NCBI GenBank assembly: GCA_021808445.1
Contig: JAKBBP010000019.1
Coordinates: forward strand, 1-46,968
DNA from: Pseudomonadota bacterium
Lineage (GTDB): Bacteria > Pseudomonadota > Gammaproteobacteria > Burkholderiales > Burkholderiaceae_C
Direction of reading: 5' to 3'
Length of the DNA: 46,968 nucleotides
Shown here: piece after piece, positions 10,629-19,351 of the stretch
How positions within the stretch are numbered: the stretch's first letter is position 1
Layout of the letters: each line of letters starts with the position of its first letter
Notes under the pieces: model-generated
What the model was told of the DNA's origin: nothing
The model's database searches: none
The model's input: only the letters and a program-made list of their open reading frames with translations
Position numbers and translations under genes: made by a program

Positions 10629-12242
10629 ATGAAGCAGTCGCTGAATCTCAGGCTGTCGCAGCATCTGGCGCTTACCCCGCAGCTGCAGCAATCCATTCGC
10701 CTGCTGCAGCTTTCCACGCTGGAGCTGCAGCAGGAAGTCGAGCAGATGCTCGAGCTCAACCCCTTCCTCGAGCCCGACGAGGAAGCCCCGGATTCCACGC
10801 CGGCGCTGGACGATGCGGCCCGGGGTGAGCCGTCGCAGGCGCAGGCCGAGTCGGGGCAGCCCGGTGAAGCCGCTGCGGGCGCGCAAGAGGCCGATGCGCC
10901 CGGCGCGGGGGATCGCAGCACCGAACGCGCCGACTCCACGTCCGCTTCGACGGACAACGCGCCGGAAGCCGCCGAATTGCGCCTGGACGCCGAGGATTGG
11001 CGCGACGGCGCGCAAAGCGCCGATGCCGCCGAAAACCCCGAGGCCCCGGAGCCTGGCGAGGGCGGCGATTGGGACGAGGCTGGCGCCACCCAGCGCCAGA
11101 CGGGCGGCGACAGCGACGAGGACTTCGACCCGCTGAGCCTGGCCCACGCCGCGCAGGACCTGCGTGCCCACCTGCGTGCGCAACTCGCCGGCCGCGCGCT
11201 GTCAGCGCAGGATCGGGCCGCGGCCGAGGCGATCATCGATTCCCTGGACGACGACGGCTATCTTCCCGAGACCCCCGAGCAGCTGGCCGCGGAACTCTCC
11301 CCGAACAGCAACGCCGAAGAGCTGGAGGCCCTGGGCGAGGCGCTCCGGGTGGGCCTGCGCCTGGTGCAGAGCTTCGATCCCGCCGGGATCGGTGCCTCCT
11401 GCCTGGCCGAGTGCATGCGCCTGCAGCTGCTGCGTCTGGCGGCCGACGACACGCGCGAGCTGGCCCTGGCAATGTGCACGCCACCTCACCTGGAGTGGCT
11501 GTCCAAGCGGGACTGGAAGCGCCTGGGACGGGCCCTGCAGGCCGAGGAGCCGGCGCTGCGCGCCGCGCAGCAGCTGATCGCCAGGCTCGACCCCAGGCCG
11601 GGGGCACGCTTCGCGGCCCAGGCCGCGCAAAGCGTGGTGCCCGACGTCATCGCGCAGCGCTCGGGGCATCGCTGGCGCGCGGTGCTGAACCCGGAGGTCC
11701 TGCCCAAGCTGCGCATCCATTCGCTGTACGCCGAACTGCTGCGGCGCTCGCGCGACGGCCATGGACTGTCGGGCCAGTTGCAGGAGGCGCGATGGTTCGT
11801 GCGCAACGTGCAGCAGCGCTTCGAGACCATCGAGCGCGTCGCGCAGGCGGTGGTGGAGCGCCAGCAGGCCTTTTTCACCGACGGCGAACTCGGCATGCGG
11901 CCGCTGGTGCTGCGCGAGATCGCGGACGAACTTGGCTTGCACGAATCGACCATTTCGCGGGTGACCACGCAGAAGTATCTGCTCACTCCGCATGGCACCT
12001 TCGAGCTCAAGTATTTCTTCGGCTCGGGGCTGGCCACCGACAGCGGCGCGAGCGCTTCGAGCACCGCGGTGCGCGCGCTCATCCGCGGCATGGTGCAGCA
12101 GGAGAATCCTGCGAGCCCGCTGTCGGACGGTGAGATCGCGGAACGCCTGGCCTCGCAGGGCATCACCGTGGCGCGACGCACCGTGGCCAAATACCGCGAG
12201 GCCCTGCGCATCGCACCGGCCACGCAACGCAAGGCGGTTTGA
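10629..12242 (+). CDS. rpoN: RNA polymerase sigma-54 factor
   Basis: Sigma-54 directs RNA polymerase to -24/-12 promoters and needs AAA+ activators such as NtrC. The 537-residue protein has the glutamine-rich activator-responsive N-terminus (SQHLALTPQLQQSIRLLQLS), and a long acidic, low-complexity region II (about 40-180). The core-binding domain follows, then a helix-turn-helix (IADELGLHESTISRVTTQKY), and the C-terminal RpoN box ARRTVAKYREAL that reads the -24 element. A consistent sigma-54 promoter is present upstream of amtB in this window. In many relatives hpf, ptsN and hprK follow directly; here rfaE2 and clcB lie in between. Confidence 0.98.
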   Translation: MKQSLNLRLSQHLALTPQLQQSIRLLQLSTLELQQEVEQMLELNPFLEPDEEAPDSTPALDDAARGEPSQAQAESGQPGEAAAGAQEADAPGAGDRSTERADSTSASTDNAPEAAELRLDAEDWRDGAQSADAAENPEAPEPGEGGDWDEAGATQRQTGGDSDEDFDPLSLAHAAQDLRAHLRAQLAGRALSAQDRAAAEAIIDSLDDDGYLPETPEQLAAELSPNSNAEELEALGEALRVGLRLVQSFDPAGIGASCLAECMRLQLLRLAADDTRELALAMCTPPHLEWLSKRDWKRLGRALQAEEPALRAAQQLIARLDPRPGARFAAQAAQSVVPDVIAQRSGHRWRAVLNPEVLPKLRIHSLYAELLRRSRDGHGLSGQLQEARWFVRNVQQRFETIERVAQAVVERQQAFFTDGELGMRPLVLREIADELGLHESTISRVTTQKYLLTPHGTFELKYFFGSGLATDSGASASSTAVRALIRGMVQQENPASPLSDGEIAERLASQGITVARRTVAKYREALRIAPATQRKAV

Positions 12243-12269
12243 CGGGGTTTTCGCCCCGGCCGGGCGGCC

Positions 12270-12785
12270 TCAGGCCGTGCCGCGGATGCGCTGCACCAGC
12301 GAGGTGGTCGAGCGTCCCTGCACGAAGGGCAGCGCCTGGGAGCGCCCGCCCCAGGATCGCACCAGCGCGGTTTCGGCCAGGCCCTCGATGTCGTAGTCGC
12401 CTCCCTTGACATACACGTCGGGACGCAGCTCCTCGAGCAGCGCCAGCGGCGTGCTTTCCTCGAACAGCACGACCAGGTCCACGCTTTGCAGCGCGGCCAG
12501 CACGGCCGCGCGGTCTTCCTGCGGGTTGAGCGGGCGCTCGGGCCCCTTGCCCAGCGAGCGGGCCGACGCATCGGAGTTCAAGCCCACCACCAGGCTGGCA
12601 CCCAGGGCGCGCGCGCTGGCCAGGTAGCTCACGTGGCCGCGATGCAGGATGTCGAAGACTCCGTTGGTGAACACCACGGGCCGCGGCAGGCGCGCGACGG
12701 CCGCGCCCGCCTGGCTGCGCGGGCAGATCTTCGCCTGCAGCGCGGAAGGCAGGTCTGTCGGAACCATGGGGGGGCTCTGGAGCAT
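12270..12785 (-). CDS. rfaE2: D-glycero-beta-D-manno-heptose 1-phosphate adenylyltransferase
   Basis: This stand-alone nucleotidyltransferase makes ADP-heptose for the lipopolysaccharide inner core. It is the half that in E. coli is fused to the kinase in HldE. The 171-residue product has the cytidylyltransferase-type start VFTNGVFDILHRGHVSYLAS with the HxGH motif, GLNSDASARSLGKGPERPLN, KGGDYDIEGL and the C-terminal GRSTTSLVQRI. The ATG at 12785 is chosen because a GACAAT box lies 7 bases upstream; MVPTDLP, 7 codons later, is an alternative. It converges on rpoN with only 27 bp between the stops and diverges from clcB. Confidence 0.93.
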   Translation of the reverse strand: MLQSPPMVPTDLPSALQAKICPRSQAGAAVARLPRPVVFTNGVFDILHRGHVSYLASARALGASLVVGLNSDASARSLGKGPERPLNPQEDRAAVLAALQSVDLVVLFEESTPLALLEELRPDVYVKGGDYDIEGLAETALVRSWGGRSQALPFVQGRSTTSLVQRIRGTA

Positions 12786-12792
12786 CGGGCGC

Positions 12793-12798
12793 ATTGTC
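12793..12798 (-). promoter_or_regulatory. Candidate -10 box for rfaE2
   Basis: On the minus strand GACAATGCGCCCG leads directly into the chosen ATG. The -10-like GACAAT ends 7 bases before it, suggesting a leaderless or very short 5' end, as for lptA. No convincing -35 is seen. Confidence 0.45.
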
Positions 12799-12874
12799 GC
12801 AGACTCGTAAACTGACAGGCTGCCGGTGCCCACCCGCGGAGCAAGAATCGTCGCTAATGGAACAAAAGGTACCA

Positions 12875-12880
12875 TATAAC
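12875..12880 (+). promoter_or_regulatory. Candidate -10 box for clcB
   Basis: TATAAC occurs in an AT-rich patch (12855-12890) that stands out from the GC-rich surroundings, about 40 bases before the clcB ATG. A matching -35 is weak. The same patch may hold upstream elements of the divergent rfaE2. Confidence 0.4.
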
Positions 12881-12921
12881 AAGTTTTACGCGACGCAACT
12901 CCCGCACGCCTTCCCGAAACC

Positions 12922-14313
12922 ATGATCGACCCCTCCCAGAGCCCGCGCCGTCGGGCACACGCCCACGGGCTCGTCGAGCGCCTGCGCAACGGCCTGGACC
13001 CGATGGTTCCGATGCTGCTCATCGCCGCCGTCGTCGGCGCCGTCAGCTCGGTGGCGGTCGAGGGCTTCCGCCAGTGCATGTACCTGATCATGAACCTGTA
13101 CAGCGACCACGCGGAACACCTGGTCGTGGCCGCACGTTCGCTGCCGGTGTGGGAGCGCGGTCTGATTCCCCCGGTGGCGGCGGTCCTGGGCGGCCTGATG
13201 ATGTGGGCCGGTCAGCGCTGGATCAAGCGCCCGCGCGGGCCGGAATACATGGAGGCGGTGCGCGTGGGCAATGGCCAGCTGCCGCTGGCGCCCAACCTGG
13301 TGCGCACCACCAGTTCGCTGGTGGCGGTCAGCGGCGGCATCACCATCGGGCGCGAAGGCACCATGATCCAGTTCGCCGCGTTGATCTCCTCGATCATCGG
13401 GCGCATCGGCAGGGCCGACACCGCGCACCAGCGCCTGGTGGTGGCCTGCGGCGCGGCGGCCGGCTTCGCCGCCGCCTACCACGCGCCGATCGCGGGCACG
13501 CTGTTCGTGGCGGAAATCATCCTGGGCGGCCTGCAGTTGCGCGAGATTGCCGCGGTGCTGGTGGCCGCGGTGATCGGAGAGCTCACCACCCAGAGCCTGT
13601 TCGCCACCGGCCCGCTGTACCTGGCGCACGCGGTGCCCCCGGTGAACTTCATCGATCTGCTCGACGCCTCCCTGCTGGGGGTCATGGCCGGCCTGCTCGG
13701 CCCGCTGTTCCTGTGGCTGCTCGACAGTTCGCGGCGTGCCTGGCAGGCGCGGGTGAACTGGCTTCCGCTGCGCATGGGCCTGGCCGGAGCCCTGATCGGC
13801 GCGCTGTCCCTCGTCCGACCGGAGGTCTGGGGCAACGGCTACAGCATGGTGCAGTCCATGCTGGTGGATCACTGGGCGCTGAGCACCCTCGCCCTGGTGT
13901 TCGTCCTGCGGCTCATCGCGGTCACCGCGGCCAGCGCCGCAGGCATTCCGGGCGGCGTTCTCACCCCGACGCTGGCACTGGGCGGGGCGATGGGCCTGAT
14001 GGTCTCGCACCTGCTGCTGGTGCCCGAGGCCAGCCATTCGCAAGCCTTGTGGACCCTCGTGGGCATGGGCAGCCTGCTGGCCGCGACCACCCATGCGCCG
14101 GCCATGTCGGCGATCATGGTCTTCGAGGTCACTCGCAACTACAACGTGGTGATGGCGGCCATGCCGGCCTGCGTGATCGCCTCGGTGGTGGGCAGTCTGC
14201 TGCGCCATCGTTCCGTGTACGCGGAAGCGCTGGGCCTGCGCGAACAGGTGGAGGCGCTAGGCTCGGCGCCGACGACCGACGAGGCCGAGATCCCGGCTGC
14301 CCCACGACCCTGA
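12922..14313 (+). CDS. clcB: ClcB-type chloride channel/transporter
   Basis: This is an integral inner-membrane protein of the CLC family, 463 residues with about ten or more hydrophobic helices. Recognisable blocks are the P-loop-like GGITIGREGTMIQ with the gating glutamate, ACGAAAGFAAAYHAPIAGTL, WGNGYSMVQS, AGIPGGVLTPTLALGG, and LLAATTHAPAMSAIMVFEVT. These match E. coli ClcB better than ClcA. The chloride-coordinating GSGIPE motif of ClcA is replaced by RGPEYMEAV, as in ClcB. In the CLC family such proteins conduct or exchange chloride, often in acid resistance; the transport mode cannot be told from sequence. It lies between rpoN and hpf, where relatives usually have nothing. Confidence 0.9.
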   Translation: MIDPSQSPRRRAHAHGLVERLRNGLDPMVPMLLIAAVVGAVSSVAVEGFRQCMYLIMNLYSDHAEHLVVAARSLPVWERGLIPPVAAVLGGLMMWAGQRWIKRPRGPEYMEAVRVGNGQLPLAPNLVRTTSSLVAVSGGITIGREGTMIQFAALISSIIGRIGRADTAHQRLVVACGAAAGFAAAYHAPIAGTLFVAEIILGGLQLREIAAVLVAAVIGELTTQSLFATGPLYLAHAVPPVNFIDLLDASLLGVMAGLLGPLFLWLLDSSRRAWQARVNWLPLRMGLAGALIGALSLVRPEVWGNGYSMVQSMLVDHWALSTLALVFVLRLIAVTAASAAGIPGGVLTPTLALGGAMGLMVSHLLLVPEASHSQALWTLVGMGSLLAATTHAPAMSAIMVFEVTRNYNVVMAAMPACVIASVVGSLLRHRSVYAEALGLREQVEALGSAPTTDEAEIPAAPRP

Positions 14314-14503
14314 GCGCGCCTGCCCGGCCCTGGGACCACCCGGGGGTTTATTGGATTTTTCTCTGATTTTTATCAAAATTTCCGGCTTGTTGCATGCAAG
14401 ATAGCGTCGTCGTCAGGGCCTGCGCGTACGTGGGTCCGGGGGCTTGGACAGGACTTGCGGAGCCGGCTTGCTTTTGGTTTGCGAGCGGCGCACACTGACA
14501 TCG

Positions 14504-14532
14504 CCGGGTATGCCGCTTCCGGCGTACCCCGG
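14504..14532 (+). other. Stable hairpin in the hpf leader
   Basis: CCGGGTATGCCG (14504-14515) faces CGGCGTACCCCGG (14520-14532) across a CTTC loop, with one G-U pair and one bulged base. It lies 45 bases before the hpf start with no T-tract, so it is more likely a leader structure than a terminator. The 264-bp clcB-hpf gap also holds an AT-rich stretch (14346-14382), the likely promoter area. Confidence 0.45.
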
Positions 14533-14577
14533 TAAAACCTGCAAGCAATCACGGTTTCTTCGAATCAGGAGGGATTC

Positions 14578-14913
14578 ATGAACCTGACCATCAGCGGCCA
14601 TCACATGGAAGTCACGCCGGCCCTTCGCAGCTACGTGGAGTCCAAGTTGCACCGCATCACGCGGCACTCGGACCAGCTCATCAGCGTCAACGTACTGTTG
14701 TCGGTGGAGAAGCAGAAGGAAAAGGAGCGCCGCCAGAAGGCCGAGTGCAATCTTCAACTCAAGGGACGCAACATCTTCGCCGAAAGCCAGGACCAGGACC
14801 TGTACGCCGCCATCGACGAACTGGTCGACAAGATCGACCGGCAGGTGGTCGAACACAAGAACCGCACCCAGGCCCACCAGGCCGTGCCGGGCAAGTACCT
14901 GGCCACCTCCTGA
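14578..14913 (+). CDS. hpf: Ribosome hibernation promoting factor (short form)
   Basis: This small cytoplasmic protein binds the 30S decoding region in stationary phase and promotes 100S ribosome dimers. The 111 residues ([20 protein letters not shown], then SKLHRI) match the short HPF/YhbH type, with one S30AE beta-alpha domain and no long C-terminal extension. A perfect AGGAGG lies 5 bases before the ATG, the strongest ribosome binding site in this region. It is followed by ptsN and hprK, as in many proteobacterial rpoN neighbourhoods. Confidence 0.95.
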   Translation: MNLTISGHHMEVTPALRSYVESKLHRITRHSDQLISVNVLLSVEKQKEKERRQKAECNLQLKGRNIFAESQDQDLYAAIDELVDKIDRQVVEHKNRTQAHQAVPGKYLATS

Positions 14914-15139
14914 GCCAGTCCCGGCCCGCGGCTGGCGCCGCGGGTCGCACCCCGTCTCCCATGACACACACCCGGCTCATCGGGTTTTCCCAAGTCAGTC
15001 ACACAGCCGATACACTGCGGCTTTCGCGTATTCGCGGGGCCGCCGTGTCCCCTGGACAAGCTGCCGACGATCGATCGACTCGACGCAGGCGCGCCCGGAC
15101 CCCGGGGCTCCCAACCACATCCGCACCGGTTCACATGCC

Positions 15140-15610
15140 ATGAATCCCCTGGCCCAGATCCTGCCGCTGGCCCATGTTCAGGTGAACGTCGAAGCCAGCA
15201 GCAAGAAGCGCGCCTTCGAGTTCGCAGGCCTGCTGTTCGAGAACCATCTCGGCCTGGCCCGCTCGGTCGTCACCGACAATCTGTTCGCGCGCGAGCGCCT
15301 GGGTTCCACCGGCCTGGGGCAGGGAGTGGCCATACCCCATGGGCGCATCAAGGGGCTCAAGCAGCCCAGCGCCGCGCTGGTCCGCCTGGCCGCCCCGGTT
15401 CCCTTCGAGGCGCCGGACAACCTGCCGGTGCAACTGCTGGTCTTCCTGCTGGTTCCCGAAGCGGCTTCCGGCAAGCACCTCGAGCTGCTTTCGGTGATCG
15501 CCGAGATGCTGTCCGACGACGGCTTCCGCCAGCGCATGCTCGACGCGACGGACGCCGGCGCGCTGCACCGCCTGGTGCACGACTGGGCGACCCTGCAGAA
15601 CGCCGCCTGA
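15140..15610 (+). CDS. ptsN: Nitrogen phosphotransferase system EIIA(Ntr)
   Basis: EIIA-Ntr is the terminal phosphoryl acceptor of the regulatory PTS-Ntr chain (PtsP-PtsO-PtsN). It links nitrogen and carbon status to potassium transport and other targets rather than moving sugar. The 156-residue protein has the phosphorylated histidine at residue 67 within [11 protein letters not shown] and the [19 protein letters not shown] block. The 226-bp gap after hpf contains a TACACT -10-like box near 15009, so it may have its own promoter. hprK follows after 20 bp. Its frame and length are standard. Confidence 0.95.
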   Translation: MNPLAQILPLAHVQVNVEASSKKRAFEFAGLLFENHLGLARSVVTDNLFARERLGSTGLGQGVAIPHGRIKGLKQPSAALVRLAAPVPFEAPDNLPVQLLVFLLVPEAASGKHLELLSVIAEMLSDDGFRQRMLDATDAGALHRLVHDWATLQNAA

Positions 15611-15630
15611 GCCGCAGCGCGCGAGTTGCC

Positions 15631-16587
15631 TTGAAAGCCGCGACCCTATCCGCCGACCGCCTGTTCGAAGCCAACACTCCGCTGCTCAAATGGCGCTGGG
15701 TGGCGGGGCAGCGTCATCCCGAGCGGCGCTTCGACGACGCCGCCGTGCAAGGCGCCACCTCCGGCGCCGACCTGGTGGGCTATCTCAACTACATCCACCC
15801 CTACCGGGTCCAGATCCTCGGCTGGCGCGAGGTGCATTACCTGATGCACGCGGACGAGACCGACAGCGGCAGGCGGGTGCGCCGCGTGGTCGGCCTGGGC
15901 CCGCCTGCCCTGGTGATCGCCGACGGCCAGGAGGCGCCTCCCGCGCTGCTCAAGACCTGCGAGGATGCAGGCATCCCGGTGTTCGTCACCGACGAGCCGG
16001 CGGCCTTCGTCATCGACGTGCTGCGGGCGTATCTGTCCAAGCTGTTCGCCAATCGCACGACCCTGCACGGGGTGTTCATGGACATCCTCGGCCTGGGCGT
16101 GCTGATCACCGGGGAGTCCGGCCTGGGCAAGAGCGAGCTCGGTCTGGAGCTCATTTCCCGCGGCCATGGCCTCGTCGCCGACGATTGCGTGGAGCTCTCG
16201 CGTGTGACCCAGAGCACCATCGAGGGACATTGCCCGCCGCTGCTTCAGAACCTGCTGGAAGTACGGGGAATCGGAATCCTGGACATCCGCACCATCTTCG
16301 GGGAGACGGCGGTGCGCCGCAAGATGCGCCTGCGCCTGATCGTGCATCTGGTGCGCCGCGACACGCAGGACCAGGATTTCGAGCGCCTTCCCACCGGCAA
16401 CGTGCGCCAGGACGTGCTGGGCGTGGCCATCCGCAAGGTGCTGATCCCCGTGGAGGCTGGACGCAACCTCGCCGTGCTGGTGGAGGCGGCGGTGCGCAAC
16501 ACCATCCTGCAACTGCGGGGCATCGACACCTTCAAGGAATTCCAGGACCGCCAGCGCCTGGCCATGCTCGAAGGCGGGGACGACTGA
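15631..16587 (+). CDS. hprK: HPr kinase/phosphorylase
   Basis: HprK phosphorylates or dephosphorylates a serine on HPr in response to metabolic state. In proteobacteria it is tied to the incomplete regulatory PTS. The protein is 318 residues with Walker [10 protein letters not shown] at about 161-169, the following [12 protein letters not shown], and the family signature [20 protein letters not shown]. The start is a TTG at 15631; no ATG or GTG lies between the preceding ptsN stop and the conserved N-terminus ([16 protein letters not shown]). It is convergent with fur, 26 bp apart. Confidence 0.96.
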   Translation: MKAATLSADRLFEANTPLLKWRWVAGQRHPERRFDDAAVQGATSGADLVGYLNYIHPYRVQILGWREVHYLMHADETDSGRRVRRVVGLGPPALVIADGQEAPPALLKTCEDAGIPVFVTDEPAAFVIDVLRAYLSKLFANRTTLHGVFMDILGLGVLITGESGLGKSELGLELISRGHGLVADDCVELSRVTQSTIEGHCPPLLQNLLEVRGIGILDIRTIFGETAVRRKMRLRLIVHLVRRDTQDQDFERLPTGNVRQDVLGVAIRKVLIPVEAGRNLAVLVEAAVRNTILQLRGIDTFKEFQDRQRLAMLEGGDD

Positions 16588-16613
16588 GCAGCCGGACCCC
16601 GATGCCCGCCGTT

Positions 16614-17081
16614 TCAGCGCTCGGGCGGGACCTCGGGAGCTCCCCCCGCCGGACGATGGGGGCAGGCCTGGCGCTTGCAGCTGGCATAGAGCGCCAGCGA
16701 GTGCTCCTGCAGCTCGAAGCCGCGCTCGGCGGCGATATTGTGCTGGCGGCGCTCGATTTCCGCGTCCACGAACTCCTCGACCCTGCCGCAGTCCAGGCAC
16801 AGGAGGTGGTCGTGGTGCTTGCCCTCGTTGATCTCGAACATCGCCTTGCCCGACTCGAAGTGGGTGCGCGACAGGATGCCCGCCTGCTCGAACTGGGTGA
16901 GCACGCGGTAGACCGTGGCCAGGCCGATGTCGCGGGTCTGGTCGTTGAGCAGCTCGCGATACACGTCCTCGGCCGTCATGTGGCGCATCGCGCCCTTCTG
17001 GAAGATTTCCAGGATCTTCAGGCGCGGCTGGGTGACCTTCAACCCCGTGCTGCGCAGGCCTTGGGCGTTCGAGACCGTCAT
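16614..17081 (-). CDS. fur: Ferric uptake regulator Fur
   Basis: Fur is the iron-responsive repressor that binds Fur boxes as an Fe(II)-loaded dimer. The 155-residue protein has an N-terminal winged helix (KVTQPRLKILEIFQ, then LATVYRVLTQFEQAGIL), and the metal-binding dimerisation domain with HHDHLLCLDCGRV and a second cysteine pair CKRQAC near the end. The length and fold identify Fur rather than Zur or PerR, though family members are alike. It diverges from bamE across 121 bp, as in many Burkholderiales. Confidence 0.95.
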   Translation of the reverse strand: MTVSNAQGLRSTGLKVTQPRLKILEIFQKGAMRHMTAEDVYRELLNDQTRDIGLATVYRVLTQFEQAGILSRTHFESGKAMFEINEGKHHDHLLCLDCGRVEEFVDAEIERRQHNIAAERGFELQEHSLALYASCKRQACPHRPAGGAPEVPPER

Positions 17082-17097
17082 GGAAGTGGGGGATGTT

Positions 17098-17103
17098 TAG
17101 AAT
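17098..17103 (+). promoter_or_regulatory. Candidate -10 box for bamE-dapB
   Basis: TAGAAT in the context GTTTAGAATC lies in the fur/bamE divergent gap and repeats the pattern seen before argS. A transcript would begin near 17110. A perfect 14-bp palindrome GACCCCGCGGGGTC at 17142-17155 would be in the leader. I do not see a good Fur box. Confidence 0.4.
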
Positions 17104-17202
17104 CAGCATGATAGTTCAGCCCATCCCGGCGCCCAAGCCAAGACCCCGCGGGGTCCTGCGCCGAATCCGCGTGCTCGCGCGCGCGTCCTCGACCGTTCTC
17201 CG

Positions 17203-17847
17203 ATGCTCCTGTCGTTCCTGATGGAAAAACGTCCAGCGCGCAGCGCGCTGGGCAGTGCGCTGGGGTTGCTGGTCGCGCTGGGTCTGGGCGCCTGCAGCAC
17301 GCAGACCCAGCAGCGCGACCTCACCACCCTGTTCAAGCCCTATCGATTCGACGTGATCCAGGGCAACTTCGTGTCCCGCGAGATGGCCGCGGAGCTCAGG
17401 CCCGGCATGACCAAGGCCCAGGTGCGCGAGATCCTGGGCACCCCGTTGCTGCAGGACCTGTTCCACGCGGACCGCTGGGAATACGTGTTCAGCCTGCGCC
17501 AGGGCTACCACGCACCAATCGTGCGGCGCTTCACGGTCTTTTTCGACAAGGACGGCCGCCTGCTGCGCACGCAGGGCGACCCGCTGCCTTCGGAAGACCA
17601 GTTCGTCGCGCAGATCAATACCCTGCACAACGGCGGCAAGGCGCGCTCGCTGAGCCGCGAACAGTTGCAGGCCGAGGTCGCTGCGGCGAAAAAGAAGCTT
17701 GCCGAGCAGCCGCCGGCCAAGGCCGCCTCCGAGGCCGGCCCGCTGAGCGTCGTGGCGCCACAGTCGGAGATCGACAAGCTGCAGGGCCTGGCGCAGCAGG
17801 CCGACCAGGGCGTGCTGCCAGGCTCCTCCGGACAGCAGACGCCATGA
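17203..17847 (+). CDS. bamE: Outer membrane assembly lipoprotein BamE
   Basis: BamE (SmpA) is a lipoprotein of the BAM complex that folds beta-barrel proteins into the outer membrane. The signal peptide ends in lipobox LGAC (Cys31). The SmpA/BamE fold follows: [42 protein letters not shown]. The C-terminus has about 80 extra residues, Ala/Gln-rich and probably coiled or disordered, compared with the short E. coli protein. An in-frame ATG at 17221 (MEKRPARS) gives a more typical lipoprotein signal and may be the true start. The stop overlaps dapB as ATGA. Confidence 0.93.
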   Translation: MLLSFLMEKRPARSALGSALGLLVALGLGACSTQTQQRDLTTLFKPYRFDVIQGNFVSREMAAELRPGMTKAQVREILGTPLLQDLFHADRWEYVFSLRQGYHAPIVRRFTVFFDKDGRLLRTQGDPLPSEDQFVAQINTLHNGGKARSLSREQLQAEVAAAKKKLAEQPPAKAASEAGPLSVVAPQSEIDKLQGLAQQADQGVLPGSSGQQTP

Positions 17848-18665
17848 GCGCAGACGCGGCGAAGCATCGCGTGGCCATCGCCGGCTGCGGCGGCCGCATG
17901 GGTCGCGCACTGCTCGAGGCCATCGCGGCGGCACCCGATTGCGAGCTCAGCGCGGCGCTGGCCCGGGACGGCTCGGCGCTGCTCGGGCAGGACGCCGGCG
18001 CGGCGCTGGGCCTGCACACCGGAGTGCAGGTGCAGGCCGATCCGCGGCAGGGCCTGCGCAATACGCAATGCCTGATCGACTTCACCCGCCCGCAGGCCAC
18101 GCTGGAGCACCTGGGCGTGTGCGAGAGCCTGGGGCTGGCCATGGTCATCGGCACCACCGGTTTCGAGCCGGAAGGCCTGCGGCGCATCGAGCAGGCCGCC
18201 ACGCGCATCCCCATCGTGCTGTCGCCGAACATGAGCGTGGGCGTGAACGTCGTGCTCAAGCTGCTGGAACAGGCCGGGCGTGCACTGTCCAGCGGATTCG
18301 ACATCGAGGTCATCGAGGCGCACCATCGCCACAAGGTGGATGCGCCCTCGGGCACCGCGCTGAAAATGGGCGAGGCCGTGGCACGCGCCGCCGGGCGCGA
18401 CCTGGCGCGCGACGCGGTCTGGTCGCGCCATGGGCATACCGGCGAGCGCGAGCCGGGTTCGATCGGCTTCTCGGTGGTGCGCGGGGGCGACATCGTGGGG
18501 GACCACACGGTGCTGTTCGCCGGCACCGGCGAGCGCATCGAGATCACCCACAAATCCAGCAGCCGCGCCACCTACGCCGAAGGCAGCCTGCGCGCGGTTC
18601 GCTTCCTGGCGGGGCGCTCGCCGGGCCTGTACGACATGCACGACGTGCTCGGGCTGAAGGCCTGA
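17844..18665 (+). CDS. dapB: 4-hydroxy-tetrahydrodipicolinate reductase
   Basis: DapB catalyses the NAD(P)H-dependent reduction step of the diaminopimelate pathway, feeding lysine and peptidoglycan synthesis. The 273-residue protein has the nucleotide-binding start [18 protein letters not shown] and the catalytic block [20 protein letters not shown]. The general acid/base histidines and the lysine are in place. It starts inside the bamE stop (ATGA overlap), so the pair is coupled. An ExbB/TolQ-type gene follows after 22 bp. Confidence 0.98.
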   Translation: MSADAAKHRVAIAGCGGRMGRALLEAIAAAPDCELSAALARDGSALLGQDAGAALGLHTGVQVQADPRQGLRNTQCLIDFTRPQATLEHLGVCESLGLAMVIGTTGFEPEGLRRIEQAATRIPIVLSPNMSVGVNVVLKLLEQAGRALSSGFDIEVIEAHHRHKVDAPSGTALKMGEAVARAAGRDLARDAVWSRHGHTGEREPGSIGFSVVRGGDIVGDHTVLFAGTGERIEITHKSSSRATYAEGSLRAVRFLAGRSPGLYDMHDVLGLKA

Positions 18666-18687
18666 GCGCGCCGCAGCCCGGCCACCC

Positions 18688-19341
18688 ATGCCCATGGCCC
18701 CGACCTCGGCACTGCAGGGCGATGCGCTGATGCAGACGGTGGCGGCGGTGCTGCTGGCCATGTCGATGGCCAGCTGGTTCGTGATCTTCTGGAAGAGCTC
18801 CCTGCTATGGCGCAGCGCGCGCAGCGTGCCGCGCGCCATCGCAGCGTTCTGGGCGGCGCCCTCGCGCACCCAGGCCGCTGCCGCAGCGCTGGCCGCGGAT
18901 CCGGACGGCCCCGCGGCCGCCCTGGCGCTTCGATGCCGACAGCTGGAGCAGTCCGAGGGGCACGCCTGGCAGGCGCAGGCCGACCGCGTGCGCCGCGAAT
19001 TGCGCGACGCCCTGGAGACGGCCAGCCGGCGCCTGCACGCCGGCCACGTGCTGCTGGCCAGCGTGGGCAGCACGGCGCCCTTCGTGGGCCTGTTCGGTAC
19101 GGTCTGGGGCATCTACCACGCGCTGGGAACGATTTCGGCACTCCAGCAGGTCGGGGTGGACAAGATCGCCGGGCCGGTCGGCGACACCCTGGTCATGACC
19201 GCCGCGGGGCTGGCGGTGGCCATCCCCGCCGTGCTGGCCTACAACGCCCTGGGCAAGCGTGCGCGCGCGCTGGATGCGCAGCTCGAAGGCTTCGCGCTGG
19301 ACCTGCAGCATCTGCTGGGCGGAGCGGACCGCGCCGGCTGA
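18688..19341 (+). CDS. MotA/TolQ/ExbB-family proton channel subunit, without adjacent partner
   Basis: This 217-residue inner-membrane protein has a helix near residues 15-38 (VAAVLLAMSMASWFVIFW) and two C-terminal helices. The family signature is HVLLASVGSTAPFVGLFGTV plus WGIYHAL, and then VGDTLVMTAAGLAVAIPAVLAYN. ExbB/TolQ pentamers enclose an ExbD/TolR dimer and transmit proton-motive force to outer-membrane partners. No exbD or tolR gene follows: the next gene is arginase, 10 bp downstream. ExbB versus TolQ cannot be decided. In relatives I recall exbD, leuS, lptE and holA between this gene and proA. Confidence 0.88.
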   Translation: MPMAPTSALQGDALMQTVAAVLLAMSMASWFVIFWKSSLLWRSARSVPRAIAAFWAAPSRTQAAAAALAADPDGPAAALALRCRQLEQSEGHAWQAQADRVRRELRDALETASRRLHAGHVLLASVGSTAPFVGLFGTVWGIYHALGTISALQQVGVDKIAGPVGDTLVMTAAGLAVAIPAVLAYNALGKRARALDAQLEGFALDLQHLLGGADRAG

Positions 19342-19351
19342 GACGCAGCCC

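Noticed and set aside
12886..14208. 440-codon minus-strand frame opposite clcB, rich in His, Gln and Asp
   Set aside because: Composition is that of an antisense shadow and clcB has clear family motifs across the same bases.
14383..14398. CGGCTTGTTGCATGCA before hpf as a sigma-54 promoter
   Set aside because: Spacing is correct, but only about 8 of 12 consensus positions match and the -12 TTGC is altered; too weak to call.
14442..14458. TTGGACAGGACTTGC before hpf as a sigma-54 promoter
   Set aside because: GG and GC are separated by 9 instead of 10 bases, and several consensus bases are missing.
17086..17118. Fur box in the fur-bamE gap
   Set aside because: The AATCAGCATGATAG stretch has only partial resemblance to the 19-bp Fur consensus.
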